Assembly (NCBI RefSeq): GCF_034313845.1
Contig: NZ_JAVIWN010000004.1
Source of the DNA: Actimicrobium sp034313845
GTDB taxonomy: Bacteria > Pseudomonadota > Gammaproteobacteria > Burkholderiales > Burkholderiaceae_D
Reading direction: 5' to 3' (one strand)
DNA: 64,000 nt
Shown: piece after piece, positions 9,303-18,225 of the stretch
Position numbering within the stretch: position 1 is the stretch's first letter
How the letters are laid out: each line of letters begins with the position of its first letter
Notes under the pieces: model-generated
Seen by the model: the letters and a program-made list of their open reading frames with translations, nothing else
The model's database searches: none
What the model was told of the DNA's origin: nothing
Translations under genes and position numbers: made by a program

Positions 9303-9461
9303 GGCCGGATTGTAGGTCAATTCGGCGAATGGTCATCGCCGCATTACGTTCGGGCAGATCTGCGGCAGACCTGATTGATCGGTCAAACCGTTGCTCCTGA
9401 AACAATCGAAAGAGGAGGATATAGTCCAGCCACCGTCTCCGGACATCCTTTTCCAATTACC

Positions 9462-9467
9462 AAGGAG
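9462..9467 (+). promoter_or_regulatory. Ribosome binding site deciding the aldo/keto reductase start
   Basis: AAGGAG lies 7 bp before ATG 9475, which selects this start over longer in-frame candidates upstream. Confidence 0.75.
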
Positions 9468-9474
9468 TAGCACC

Positions 9475-10539
9475 ATGCGCATGAATACACTCGGCAATAC
9501 AGGTTTGTTCGTTTCCGAATTGTGTCTCGGTACAATGACCTTTGGCGGCACCGGCGACGATATGTGGAGCAAGATCGGCCAGTTGCAGCAAGATGATGCC
9601 GACAAACTGGTCCGTACCGCCATCGATGGCGGCATCAATTTCATTGATACCGCCGATGTCTACGCTGGCGGCTTATCCGAAAAAATTACTGGCCAGGCGC
9701 TGCGCAATCTCGGTATCGCACGCAACGAAGTGGTGATTGCCACCAAGGCATTTGGTCCGATGGGGCCAGGGCCAAATCAGGGTGGCACGTCGCGCGTGCA
9801 TCTGATCGATGCCTGCAAAGCCAGCCTCCAGCGACTGCAGATCGATCATATCGACCTCTATCAAATTCACGGGTTCGATGCCGTCACGCCGATGGAAGAG
9901 CAATTGCATGCGCTCGACAATCTGGTCCAGCACGGCCATGTCCGGTATGTGGGCGTGTCGAATTGGGCGGCCTGGCAGATCACCAAGGCATTGGGTATTT
10001 CCGAACGCAACCATCTTGCCCGTTTCGTTTCGCTACAGGCGCATTACACGGTGGCCAGCCGGGATCTGGAACGCGAGCTGGTGCCGATGATGCGTTCCGA
10101 GGGCGTGGGGTTGATGGTGTGGAGTCCTTTGTCGGGCGGCCTGCTGTCGGGAAAATACGATCGGACCAACGAAAGTGCCGGCGCTGGTCGGCGTGCCAAT
10201 TTTGATTTCCCGCCGGTCAACCGTGACCGTGCTTACGCGGTCATTGACGTGATGCGCAAGATTGCTGACAGCAAGGATGTCTCGGTAGCGCAAATTGCGC
10301 TGGCCTGGCTACTGCATCAGCCCGTCGTGACCAGCGTCATCATCGGTGCCAATCGCCCGGATCAGCTCACCGACAATATCGCTGCAAGCAAGGTGGCGTT
10401 GTCGAGTGAGGAACTGGAGATGCTCGACAAAGTCAGCGCGCTACCGGCCGAATATCCGGGCTGGATGATAGGACGCCAGGGCGCACCGCGTCTGGCCTTG
10501 CGCGATGAAGCGCCGCGTAATGCGTTGCTGTCGACTTGA
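9475..10539 (+). CDS. Aldo/keto reductase
   Basis: 354 residues. NADPH-dependent reduction of aldehydes or ketones by a TIM-barrel enzyme. The catalytic tetrad is visible: D58 and Y63 (FIDTADVYAGG), K91 (VVIATKAFG) and H132 (LYQIHGFD). The C-terminal part carries the cofactor-binding segment (SVIIGANRPDQLTDN). The sequence resembles the YajO/Tas-like AKR subgroup; the substrate is unknown. It is transcribed divergently from the RpfE-like gene and converges on the YqhD-type dehydrogenase, with a shared terminator between. Confidence 0.92.
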   Translation: MRMNTLGNTGLFVSELCLGTMTFGGTGDDMWSKIGQLQQDDADKLVRTAIDGGINFIDTADVYAGGLSEKITGQALRNLGIARNEVVIATKAFGPMGPGPNQGGTSRVHLIDACKASLQRLQIDHIDLYQIHGFDAVTPMEEQLHALDNLVQHGHVRYVGVSNWAAWQITKALGISERNHLARFVSLQAHYTVASRDLERELVPMMRSEGVGLMVWSPLSGGLLSGKYDRTNESAGAGRRANFDFPPVNRDRAYAVIDVMRKIADSKDVSVAQIALAWLLHQPVVTSVIIGANRPDQLTDNIAASKVALSSEELEMLDKVSALPAEYPGWMIGRQGAPRLALRDEAPRNALLST

Positions 10540-10602
10540 ACTGTTTAGTATCTTTGATGGAGAGTCTGCATTGCGCGTTGGCACGAATGTGCCACGACCA
10601 AT

Positions 10603-10642
10603 AAAAAACCCGCACGACAGCGCATGTCGTGCGGGTTTTTTT
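10603..10642. terminator. Bidirectional rho-independent terminator
   Basis: An 11-bp perfect stem, CCCGCACGACA (10609-10619) with TGTCGTGCGGG (10625-10635), is flanked by A6 on the left and T7 on the right. It lies between two convergent genes and can serve both. Confidence 0.92.
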
Positions 10643-10659
10643 ATGCGGAATGCCGTGTT

Positions 10660-11817
10660 TTACAAACTCAGTTCCAGCACCTGACGACTCACTTCCAGCG
10701 TCACATCGCGACGCTCTCCCAGCGTCGTCATCTTGTGCGCACTCAGTTGGGCAAGCACGGCTTCGACGGCGTCGGCGTTCAGTTCGTAATCGGACAAACG
10801 GGTCTTGACGCCCATCTGCTCGAAAAACGCCTGGGTCTTGACGATGGCCGCTTCAATGCGGGTGTCCTCGTCGCCTTCAGTCAGGTGCCAGACGCGCGCC
10901 GCATATTGCAGCAGCTTGGCGCGCTTGCCTTCCTTGCGTACGCGCAGCATCGATGGCATCACGATGGCCAGCGTCTGTGCGTGGTCGAGGTCGTACAGCG
11001 CGGTGAGTTCATGACCGACCATATGGGTGGCCCAGTCCTGTGGCACACCGGCACCGATCAAGCCATTGAGTGCCAGCGTCGCACACCACATGATGTTGGC
11101 ACGGACGTCGTAGTCTTCCGGATTGGCCAGTGCTTTCGGGCCTTCCTCGATCAGCGTTTGCAGGATGCCTTCGGCGAAGCGGTCCTGCACCGGCGCGTTG
11201 GCCGGATAGGTCATGTACTGTTCCATCACGTGCGCAAACGCATCAACGACACCGTTGCCGATCTGGCGTGTCGGCAGCGTGAAGGTCTTGGTCGGATCGA
11301 GGATGGAAAACAGCGGGAAGCAATGCTTGCTCGAGAAGGCCATCTTGGCCTTGATCGACTTGCGCGTGACCACGCCACCGTTGTTCATTTCCGAGCCGGT
11401 GGCCGGCAGGGTCAGCACGGCACCGAAGGGCAGGGCGCTGGTGACGTTGCGACCGCCTTTTTCGAGAATGGCCCACGGCTCACCGTCAAAGTTGGCTGCC
11501 GCCGCGATGAATTTGGTGCCGTCGATGACGGAGCCACCGCCGACGGCGAGCAGGAAATCGATCTTTTCCTTGCGTACCAGTTCGACTGCCTGCATCAGGT
11601 TTTCATAACTCGGATTCGGCTCGATCCCGGAAAATTCATGGAAGGTGCGACCGGCCAGTGCGGCATGGACTTCGTCGAGGACGCCATTGTTGCGGATACT
11701 GCCGCCACCGAACAACAACAGCACGCGGGCATCGGCGGGAACCACTTTGGCGAGGTCGGCGATACGGCCTTTGCCGAACAGAATGTGGGTCGGATTAGCG
11801 TAGTCAAAATTATTCAT
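10660..11817 (-). CDS. yqhD: Iron-containing alcohol dehydrogenase, YqhD/BDH type
   Basis: 385 residues from ATG 11817, which has AAGGAG 7 bp upstream. Reduces aldehydes (butyraldehyde-type substrates and other short aldehydes in YqhD) using NADPH. The nucleotide-binding motif GGGS occurs at 37-40 and again at 93-96. Metal-ligand segments are visible: DAFAHVMEQ and the His-rich THMVGHELTALYDLDHAQ run. It could help detoxify reactive aldehydes, but that is inferred from family members. It converges with the aldo/keto reductase. Confidence 0.9.
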   Translation of the reverse strand: MNNFDYANPTHILFGKGRIADLAKVVPADARVLLLFGGGSIRNNGVLDEVHAALAGRTFHEFSGIEPNPSYENLMQAVELVRKEKIDFLLAVGGGSVIDGTKFIAAAANFDGEPWAILEKGGRNVTSALPFGAVLTLPATGSEMNNGGVVTRKSIKAKMAFSSKHCFPLFSILDPTKTFTLPTRQIGNGVVDAFAHVMEQYMTYPANAPVQDRFAEGILQTLIEEGPKALANPEDYDVRANIMWCATLALNGLIGAGVPQDWATHMVGHELTALYDLDHAQTLAIVMPSMLRVRKEGKRAKLLQYAARVWHLTEGDEDTRIEAAIVKTQAFFEQMGVKTRLSDYELNADAVEAVLAQLSAHKMTTLGERRDVTLEVSRQVLELSL

Positions 11818-11874
11818 GCAGAGCTCCTTTGAATGGTTGAGCCGCACGGCATGGCGATGCCGCGACTGCGGGCA

Positions 11875-12444
11875 TCATAGACTGGATGACAACTCTTTGC
11901 TGCCGATTTGCTCCTGCAGCAATGCGGCCAGTCCCGGCACCTGTTCGGGATCGACCGGCCACAAGCCGCCGCGCAGGATTGCCCGTGAACACTGTACGAA
12001 TGCTTGCTCGACGCTGACTACCAGCACGCTCGTTGGCAACACGCCGTCGAGCACGAAGCGCGACAGCAATGCCGGCTCGGTACTGATGCGGGCGCGTCCA
12101 TTGACGCGCAGACACTGATGGACACCGGGGATCAGGAAGAGCAAGCCGATCAGTGGATTGACGACCAGGTTGCGCAGGCTGTCGATGCGATTGTTGCCGC
12201 GCCGGTCCGGTATGAGCAGCGTGTGTGCGTCGCCGATTTCGACGAAGCCGGGACGGTCGCCACGCGGCGAACAATCCATGCCGGACGTGCCGCAGGTGGC
12301 AACCAGCAGGAATGGCGCAGCGGCGACGAAGCGCTGGCCGAGTGCATCAAGATGATCGATCTGTTTGCGACTGGCCCGTTCGCCGGGCATGCCGTACACC
12401 GCTTCGAGTTCGGCAATCGTGTTGATCGTGTGCGTGTTGGTCAT
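11875..12444 (-). CDS. Pyridoxamine 5'-phosphate oxidase family flavoprotein
   Basis: 189 residues. The split beta-barrel FMN-binding fold of the PPOX family is indicated by the segment with SPRGDRPGFVEI, LLIPDRRGNNRIDSL and the NPLIGLLFLIPG strand. It most resembles the MSMEG_1061-type FMN-dependent subgroup rather than PdxH itself. The substrate is unknown; members bind FMN or F420 and reduce small molecules. It lies between yqhD and envZ on the same strand, 57 bp upstream of the former. Confidence 0.82.
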   Translation of the reverse strand: MTNTHTINTIAELEAVYGMPGERASRKQIDHLDALGQRFVAAAPFLLVATCGTSGMDCSPRGDRPGFVEIGDAHTLLIPDRRGNNRIDSLRNLVVNPLIGLLFLIPGVHQCLRVNGRARISTEPALLSRFVLDGVLPTSVLVVSVEQAFVQCSRAILRGGLWPVDPEQVPGLAALLQEQIGSKELSSSL

Positions 12445-12481
12445 GGTCTTTTAGGGTGAATGCGGGGGAGAGCACGGCGGT

Positions 12482-13882
12482 TCAGGCCACCGGCAACATG
12501 ATCTCAATGATCAGACCGTGGTCATGACGGTTGCGCAAGTGTAACTTGCCTGAGTGTCGACGAATGACGCGCTCGACAATCGCCAGTCCGAGACCGGAAC
12601 CGTTTGCCTGACCGCGAGCAACATCAAGGCGGGTGAACGGTCGGCGCAACCGGTCCATTTCGGATTCGGGAATGCCGTTGCCGTGATCGCCGACTTCAAC
12701 CAGAACCTTGCCGCCCTCGATGCAGCAGATCAGATCGATGTCGGCCAATGCGCTATCGCCGGTCTTGCCATAGCGACGTGCATTTTCTATCAGGTTGGTC
12801 ACCACGCGTTCGAGTTCGATCCGGTTTCCCTTTATCGTGATACCGGTGTCGATGTGTGTTGTTACCCGGACGTCGGGTAAGCGACTGGCTTCCTGAGCGG
12901 CCAGTTCCAGTAATTGCGACAAGTCAATCGTCTCGAAACTGGCGGTATCGGTTGGCTTGGCGTAGTCGAGGAACTGGCCGATGATGCCATCCATCTGGGC
13001 CAGATCCGATTGCATGCCAGCGCGCGCCTCGTCGTTCAGTTTTGCCATTTCGACTTCGAGTAGCATCCGTGAAATCGGCGTTCGCAGGTCGTGCGAGATG
13101 CCAGCCAGGATGACCGCACGGTCAGATTCGATCCGGTTCAGGTCATCGACCATGTGGTTGAAGCTCTGGTTGGCTTCGCGGATTTCGAGCGTTCCCCGTT
13201 CCGGGAGCGGTTCCGGTTGCTGGCCCTTCGCAATCGCGCGCGCCGCAGCACTCAGACGGGCCAACGGCTGGTTGATCAGACGTGATATGAAGCCCGCGCC
13301 GAGCAGTGCCAGCAGCAGCGTTACGGCGGCCCATCCCAGCCACTGGATACCGGAGGTGCGATCGATACGGTCGCGGTCCATCATCAGCCAATAGTCATCG
13401 CCGTCGATCTTGAAACTGACCCAGAACCCGGCCACGTCATTGACCTTGCGGGCGAAGCGCGTATCGGATCCCAGCTTGTTGCGGATGCGTGTTTGCAGCA
13501 AGGGCATCAGGGTACTGTCGCGCGGTGGCAGGACGACGTCGTCTTTTTCGAGAGGGTAGACGCGGATGCCCTCGTTGCTGGCCAGATCGAATAACAGTTC
13601 GATGCGCATATCGGGCGCTGAATGGGTCAGCGCTGCGCGCGTGATCGTGACGACCGAGATGATCTGGTTGGCGAGTTGTTCGGCGCGCGGCTCGCGCTCG
13701 ACGACGCGCAGACTGGCGACCCACGCCGCCATGCTGCCCATGATCAGGAAGGCCAGCAAGACAAACGTGCGCCAGAACAGTCCGCTGCGAAACCAGGCAA
13801 GCCGGTCCGTATTGGTGTCGGGTCGAGACAGGGGAAAAGTCACAGCAGAGTCAACGCGGCTGGCCCTCGGGAATGAAGACAT
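12482..13882 (-). CDS. envZ: Osmosensor-type sensor histidine kinase EnvZ
   Basis: 466 residues. Two transmembrane segments (about 38-58 and 180-198) enclose a periplasmic sensor region. A HAMP domain (about 200-250) follows, then the H-box GISHDLRTP with phospho-accepting H264, the N box (VTNLIENARRYG) and the G boxes (DHGNGIP, GSGLGLAI). The ATG at 13882 overlaps the ompR stop by 32 bp and has a GGGGA site; a GTG at 13843, 8 bp after the ompR stop, is an alternative. Partner of the OmpR encoded directly upstream. Confidence 0.9.
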   Translation of the reverse strand: MSSFPRASRVDSAVTFPLSRPDTNTDRLAWFRSGLFWRTFVLLAFLIMGSMAAWVASLRVVEREPRAEQLANQIISVVTITRAALTHSAPDMRIELLFDLASNEGIRVYPLEKDDVVLPPRDSTLMPLLQTRIRNKLGSDTRFARKVNDVAGFWVSFKIDGDDYWLMMDRDRIDRTSGIQWLGWAAVTLLLALLGAGFISRLINQPLARLSAAARAIAKGQQPEPLPERGTLEIREANQSFNHMVDDLNRIESDRAVILAGISHDLRTPISRMLLEVEMAKLNDEARAGMQSDLAQMDGIIGQFLDYAKPTDTASFETIDLSQLLELAAQEASRLPDVRVTTHIDTGITIKGNRIELERVVTNLIENARRYGKTGDSALADIDLICCIEGGKVLVEVGDHGNGIPESEMDRLRRPFTRLDVARGQANGSGLGLAIVERVIRRHSGKLHLRNRHDHGLIIEIMLPVA

Positions 13883-14612
13883 AGCCGAGTCCCCAGACCG
13901 TCTGGATGTAAAGCGGGCTCGATGGATCTGGCTCGATCAGTTTGCGCAGTCGCGAAATTTGCACGTCCAGACTTCGGTCATAGACTTCATATTCGCGGCC
14001 ACGGGCCATTTCCATCAGCTTCTCGCGTGATAGCGGCTGGCGGGCGTGGCGGGCGAACACCTTCAGGACGGAAAATTCACCGGTGGTGAGGGCGACACTG
14101 ACACCGCTTTTCTTTAGAGTCCGGGTTCCAAGATCGAGTACGAATTCACCGAATTCAAAGGACTGCGGCCGTTCCGATGGCGCGCCCGGCAACTCGTCCG
14201 GTCCGATGCGCCGCAATACGGCGCTGATGCGTGCGACCAGCTCACGCGGATTGAATGGTTTCGGCAAGTAATCGTCGGCACCCATTTCGAGACCGACGAT
14301 ACGGTCGACGTCTTCGCCCTTGGCGGTTAACATGATGATCGGTGTCATGTCACCGGCACCACGCAGGCGGCGGCAAATCGAGAGGCCGTCTTCACCTGGC
14401 AGCATCAGGTCGAGTACCAGCAAGTCATAGCGCTCTCGCAGCCAGAGCTTGTTCATGGTCTGCGCATTCTCTGCCGTGATGACATGGAAGCCTTGCTCGG
14501 TCAGATAACGTCGCAGCAGGTCACGCAAGCGGATGTCGTCGTCGACGACCAGGATTTTTTGTTGATGGCCAGTGGGCGTTGTGGGAGTGGCGGAGTTGGA
14601 GATCATAGTCAT
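13851..14612 (-). CDS. ompR: Two-component response regulator OmpR
   Basis: 253 residues. The N-terminal receiver has the acidic pocket VVDDD, phospho-acceptor D68 in VLDLMLPGEDG, and the conserved K in PKPF. The C-terminal winged helix is of OmpR/PhoB type (SLDVQISRLRKLIE, VWGLGYVF). It is paired with the overlapping envZ gene and would regulate envelope genes such as porins. A second ATG two codons in (14606) is possible. The upstream gap to the divergent small secreted gene (161 bp) should hold both promoters; no clear consensus was seen. Confidence 0.93.
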   Translation of the reverse strand: MTMISNSATPTTPTGHQQKILVVDDDIRLRDLLRRYLTEQGFHVITAENAQTMNKLWLRERYDLLVLDLMLPGEDGLSICRRLRGAGDMTPIIMLTAKGEDVDRIVGLEMGADDYLPKPFNPRELVARISAVLRRIGPDELPGAPSERPQSFEFGEFVLDLGTRTLKKSGVSVALTTGEFSVLKVFARHARQPLSREKLMEMARGREYEVYDRSLDVQISRLRKLIEPDPSSPLYIQTVWGLGYVFIPEGQPR

Positions 14613-14773
14613 ATGTGTATGGTAACTTCAGAAATCTGTTTTAAAACCACCTGCTGTGGGGCATTACAAAATATTACATACTTTACGGAATCATCCGGCG
14701 ACCCATTTGCAAAGGCGCATAGACTCGGAAGTCGATCCGAACTGACTTGCCGGACCGCTTCAAGGAAACTCAA

Positions 14774-15061
14774 ATGAAAACAATCCTCGGTACCTGCATC
14801 ATCAGCTTCGTCCTTGCACTTGGCGCGACTTTCGCCCATGCCAATGATCGGGAAGACAGCCGCCTGCGCCGCGACATTCGTGGCGAACAACGTCCCCAGG
14901 ATCGGGCACCAGCACAAGATCGTTCATTCAATGTTCGTGAGTCTGCCACACAAAGAGACCCGTCGCCTCTACCCGCAGGGCGCATGAGTCCGAATGAGCG
15001 CAAAGCGCTGCGTCGCTCGATTGACGAGGCCAATAGCAACCTCCACGATCAGAAGCGTTAA
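14774..15061 (+). CDS. Small secreted hypothetical protein
   Basis: 95 residues from ATG 14774, which has AAGGAAA upstream. A clear Sec signal peptide (MKTILGTCIISFVLALG..., cleavage after AHA at about 23) is followed by a hydrophilic, Arg/Asp-rich mature part ending in RMSPNERKALRRSIDEANSNLH, probably helical. Small proteins with such an RMSPxER...LRR segment are common next to DUF1800/DUF1501 genes in Burkholderiales (from memory). It lies 14 bp upstream of the DUF1800 gene and is probably cotranscribed with it. Confidence 0.78.
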   Translation: MKTILGTCIISFVLALGATFAHANDREDSRLRRDIRGEQRPQDRAPAQDRSFNVRESATQRDPSPLPAGRMSPNERKALRRSIDEANSNLHDQKR

Positions 15062-15075
15062 TCCGGAAAACAATC

Positions 15076-16586
15076 ATGCCCGCGTTCACTCCCGATCGGT
15101 TCAAGATGATGGCTGCAATGCTGCTTTGCCTGATGGCCGGGACCGTGTCTGCGCAACAGCTCGATGAAGCAGATGCCCGGTTTTTTCTAATGCGCACGGG
15201 CTTCGCACCCGATCGTGACGAGGTTGCCCGTTACAGCCACTTGTCGCGGCGACAGGCTGTGGAGCAGGTACTGGCCGAGACGCGCTCCACCGCCGCCACG
15301 GCAGTACCCGGATGGATTGACGAGCAGCCCATCTCCTCTCTGAATAGCAAGGACAAATCCGACGACGAAAAAAAGCGCTGCGCGAACAGGAGCAGCGCCG
15401 CGCCTTTGAATTGCGCGGATGGTGGTTGCGCGAAATGCTATCGACAACAACGCCGCTGACCGAGCGCATGACTTTGTTCTGGCATAACCACTTTACGTCC
15501 AGTCAGCAAAAGGTCCGTTCAATTCAGCTGATGGCCCACCAAAATAGTCTGTTTCGCCAGCAAGCGTCAGGTAACTTTGGCACCTTGCTGCATGCAATCG
15601 GACGGGATCCGGCGATGCTGCTCTACCTCGACAATTCCAGTAATCGCAAAGGCGCACCGAACGAAAATTTTGCCCGCGAAGTGATGGAGTTGTTCACGCT
15701 TGGCGAGGGCCATTACGAGGAGCAGGATGTCAAGGAAGCTGCCAGGGCATTGACGGGCTGGAGCGTCGAGCGCGACACCGGTGAATTCAGGATTCGGCCC
15801 GCGGCACACGACACGGGTAGCAAAACCGTCCTCGGGGTGAGCGGCAATCTTGATGGCGATGCGATGTTCGACATCCTGCTGGCGCAACCGGCGTGCGCCG
15901 AATATCTTGTTGCCAAACTCTGGCGCGAATTCATTTCGCCAACCCCCGATCCACGCGAGGTCAGGCGCATTGCCGGGCAATTGCGCGACAGTCACTACGA
16001 TATCAAGACCGCCCTCCGCGAGCTCTTTCTTGCTCCGGCTTTCTGGGAGGTGAACAACCGGGCCACGCTCGTGAAGTCGCCGGTCGAACTGGTGGTCGGC
16101 ACCCTGCGTCAGTTCCGCTTCAGTTATGACGATCCATTGCCATTCACTTTTGCGATCGGGCAGCTAGGCCAGAATCTGTTTAATCCGCCTAATGTGAAGG
16201 GCTGGCCGGGCGGTGATGCGTGGATTAACAGCACGACGCTGCTGGCACGCGAAGCCGTGCTGGAGCGACTGTTTCGCGCCACCGAACGGCCCGCTGCGCG
16301 TGCACAAGTCATGATGCAGGACGGTGCCAAACTGCCCGGCCAGCAAGCCCTCGGACGCGAGGGAAAAATCCAGTTTGCCAATGCAGTGACAAGGATAGGC
16401 TTTGATGCGCATGCGTGGCTGGCCGAATTTGGCAGCGACGATGCGCTCGTACCTGACCTGCGGCAGCGTCTGGCAATCCAGCGTGCCGTGCTGGCGCGGG
16501 AGCCGAGTGCACCGACCAATGCCGCCTTGCATGGATCTGCCTATTTGCGTAGTCTCGTGATGGATCCGGTCTATCAACTGAAATGA
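15076..16586 (+). CDS. DUF1800 family secreted protein, requires a -1 frameshift
   Basis: The N-terminal frame (signal peptide ending TVSA, then the DUF1800 opening DEADARFFLMRTGF) runs from 15076 to a stop at 15459 (127 residues). The family continues in the -1 frame through LRGWWLREMLSTTTPLTERMTLFWHNHF to the stop at 16586. Joining at 15375 gives 503 residues, a usual DUF1800 length. The join falls exactly on A AAA AAG (15369-15375). It may be a true pseudogene, a one-base homopolymer error (seven A instead of eight), or programmed -1 frameshifting. DUF1800 proteins are exported, of unknown function, and nearly always paired with DUF1501, as here. Confidence 0.8.
15369..15399 (+). promoter_or_regulatory. 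Candidate -1 frameshift site: slippery heptamer plus stem-loop
   Basis: A AAA AAG is in the correct zero-frame phase for tandem tRNA-Lys slippage. It is followed at once by a perfect 7-bp stem GCGCTGC/GCAGCGC (10-nt loop). An AAGGA lies about 15 nt upstream. These are the three parts of the dnaX-type signal, although the stem starts closer to the heptamer than usual. Confidence 0.45.
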
Positions 16587-16600
16587 ACAATCTCTGAAAG

Positions 16601-17776
16601 ATGGCGATGCAACGACGCGATTTTTTGCAATTTTCTGCCGGGCTGGGTGCCGCGCTGTTTGCCCCGACATGGGCGCTAGCGGGCAACCTGCCTGCTTACC
16701 GCAATCTGCTGATCCTGATCGAACTCAAGGGCGGCAATGATGGCCTCAACATGGTGGTGCCATACGCCGATCCGGCCTATTACTCCTTGCGCCCGCGCAT
16801 CGCGATCAAACGTGACGAGGTCTTGCAACTCGATGCGACAACCGGCCTGCACCCGTCTTTGCTGCCACTGATGCCGATGTGGCAGGACCGCCAACTGGCT
16901 ATCTTGCAGGGTGTCGGTTACCCGCAGCCAAATCTGTCGCACTTTCGTTCGATCGAAATCTGGGATACCGCATCGCGTTCGGATCAAACCCTGCAGCAGG
17001 GCTGGCTGACACGCGTGTTTGCGCGCCACCCCACGCCGGCATCGTTCAGTGCTGACGGCATCCTCATCGGCAGTCAGGAACTGGGGCCACTGGCCGGCGG
17101 TGCCCGTGCAGTAGCGCTATCGAGTACCGATCAATTCCTCGGCAACGCCCGCCTCGCCATGCCAGCCAACGTCCACGGCAATACTGCGCTGGAGCACCTG
17201 ATGAAAGTCGAAACGGATATCGTCAAAGCCGCTGACGGCATGAAGCCGACGCAGGGCAAGATCGTCTTGCAGACCGTGTTTCCGAAGGGCGCGTTCGGTG
17301 ATGTCATCAAGACTGCCGCGCAGGTGATCGGTAATGCCGAACAAACCGGCAAGCCGGTGGCGGTGCTGCGCCTGACGCTGGGTAGCTTCGATACGCATCA
17401 GAACCAGAACGGCACGCAAGCCGGATTACTGACCCAGCTGGCCGAAGGATTGGTCGCATTGAAATCTGCATTGATCGAACTCAATCGCTGGGACAGCACT
17501 GTCATTTCGACCTACTCGGAGTTTGGTCGTCGCCCGCGGGAAAACCAGTCCGGCGGCACCGATCACGGCACGGCCTCCGCCCATTTCGTGCTCGGTGGAC
17601 GCGTCAACGGCGGGCTATTCGGCGCAGCACCACAGCTGAACCGGCTCGACGGCAACGGCAATCTCGGCCATGCGATTGATTTTCGGACGGTCTATGCCAG
17701 CCTGATGCGGCAATGCTGGTCGATTGATGACAGCGACATGGCCAGCGCAGGAGTGCTCGATCTGGTGCGGACCTGA
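16601..17776 (+). CDS. DUF1501 family Tat-exported protein
   Basis: 391 residues. The N-terminus carries a twin-arginine signal (RRDFLQ at 5-10, then a hydrophobic stretch ending in ALA), so the folded protein should leave by the Tat route. DUF1501 belongs to the alkaline phosphatase/sulfatase-like superfamily. Typical segments are visible: LIELKGGNDGLNMVVPY, SHFRSIEIWDTAS, the FDTHQNQ turn, and SEFGRRP followed by GGTDHG (likely metal site). It begins 14 bp after the DUF1800 stop and forms the usual DUF1800-DUF1501 pair. The function is unknown. Confidence 0.9.
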   Translation: MAMQRRDFLQFSAGLGAALFAPTWALAGNLPAYRNLLILIELKGGNDGLNMVVPYADPAYYSLRPRIAIKRDEVLQLDATTGLHPSLLPLMPMWQDRQLAILQGVGYPQPNLSHFRSIEIWDTASRSDQTLQQGWLTRVFARHPTPASFSADGILIGSQELGPLAGGARAVALSSTDQFLGNARLAMPANVHGNTALEHLMKVETDIVKAADGMKPTQGKIVLQTVFPKGAFGDVIKTAAQVIGNAEQTGKPVAVLRLTLGSFDTHQNQNGTQAGLLTQLAEGLVALKSALIELNRWDSTVISTYSEFGRRPRENQSGGTDHGTASAHFVLGGRVNGGLFGAAPQLNRLDGNGNLGHAIDFRTVYASLMRQCWSIDDSDMASAGVLDLVRT

Positions 17777-17786
17777 GCGATCCCGG

Positions 17787-18203
17787 TCAATCCCGTACCT
17801 TGCCGCGCAAGGCCTTAATGGCACCGCGCCCGGTTTTCGCATCGACGCGTTTGCGCTGCGAACTGCGCGTCGGTTTGGTGGCACGCCGCAAGGTCTGTAC
17901 CACCAGCGCCTGCTGGATCAATTCCTGCAACCGGCGCAATGCTTCCGCTTTGCTTTGCGGCTGACTGCGGCCGTTCTGTGCCTTGATGATGATCACGCCA
18001 TCACGCGTGATGCGGTGATCGTTGAGCGCCAGCAAGCGCTCGCGACAATATTCCGGCAGCGACGACGTCTTGATATTGAAGCGCAAATGAATCGCCGTGG
18101 CGACCTTGTTCACGTTCTGTCCGCCGGGTCCCTGTGCGCGGATGGCGGTCAATTCGATTTCGCTTAAAGGCAAGCTGAGGTAATCAGTAATTTCCAGGTT
18201 CAT
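17787..18203 (-). CDS. arfB: Alternative ribosome-rescue factor / peptidyl-tRNA hydrolase ArfB
   Basis: 138 residues from ATG 18203. Releases ribosomes stalled on messages without a stop codon by hydrolysing peptidyl-tRNA. The RF1-type catalytic GGQ is at 27-29 (AQGPGGQNVNKV), and the C-terminal tail is basic (RSSQRKRVDAKTGRGAIKALRGK), as needed to enter the empty mRNA channel. Longer in-frame starts upstream would add a region without similarity and were rejected. A remnant of its middle is found again at 20229-20296. Confidence 0.93.
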   Translation of the reverse strand: MNLEITDYLSLPLSEIELTAIRAQGPGGQNVNKVATAIHLRFNIKTSSLPEYCRERLLALNDHRITRDGVIIIKAQNGRSQPQSKAEALRRLQELIQQALVVQTLRRATKPTRSSQRKRVDAKTGRGAIKALRGKVRD

Positions 18204-18225
18204 GAAAGGCAGTTGGTATGCAGTG

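Noticed and set aside
15411..16586. DUF1800 second half as a separate gene starting at an internal ATG
   Set aside because: The start would cut the family domain and remove the signal peptide; both halves align as one family across the A-run.
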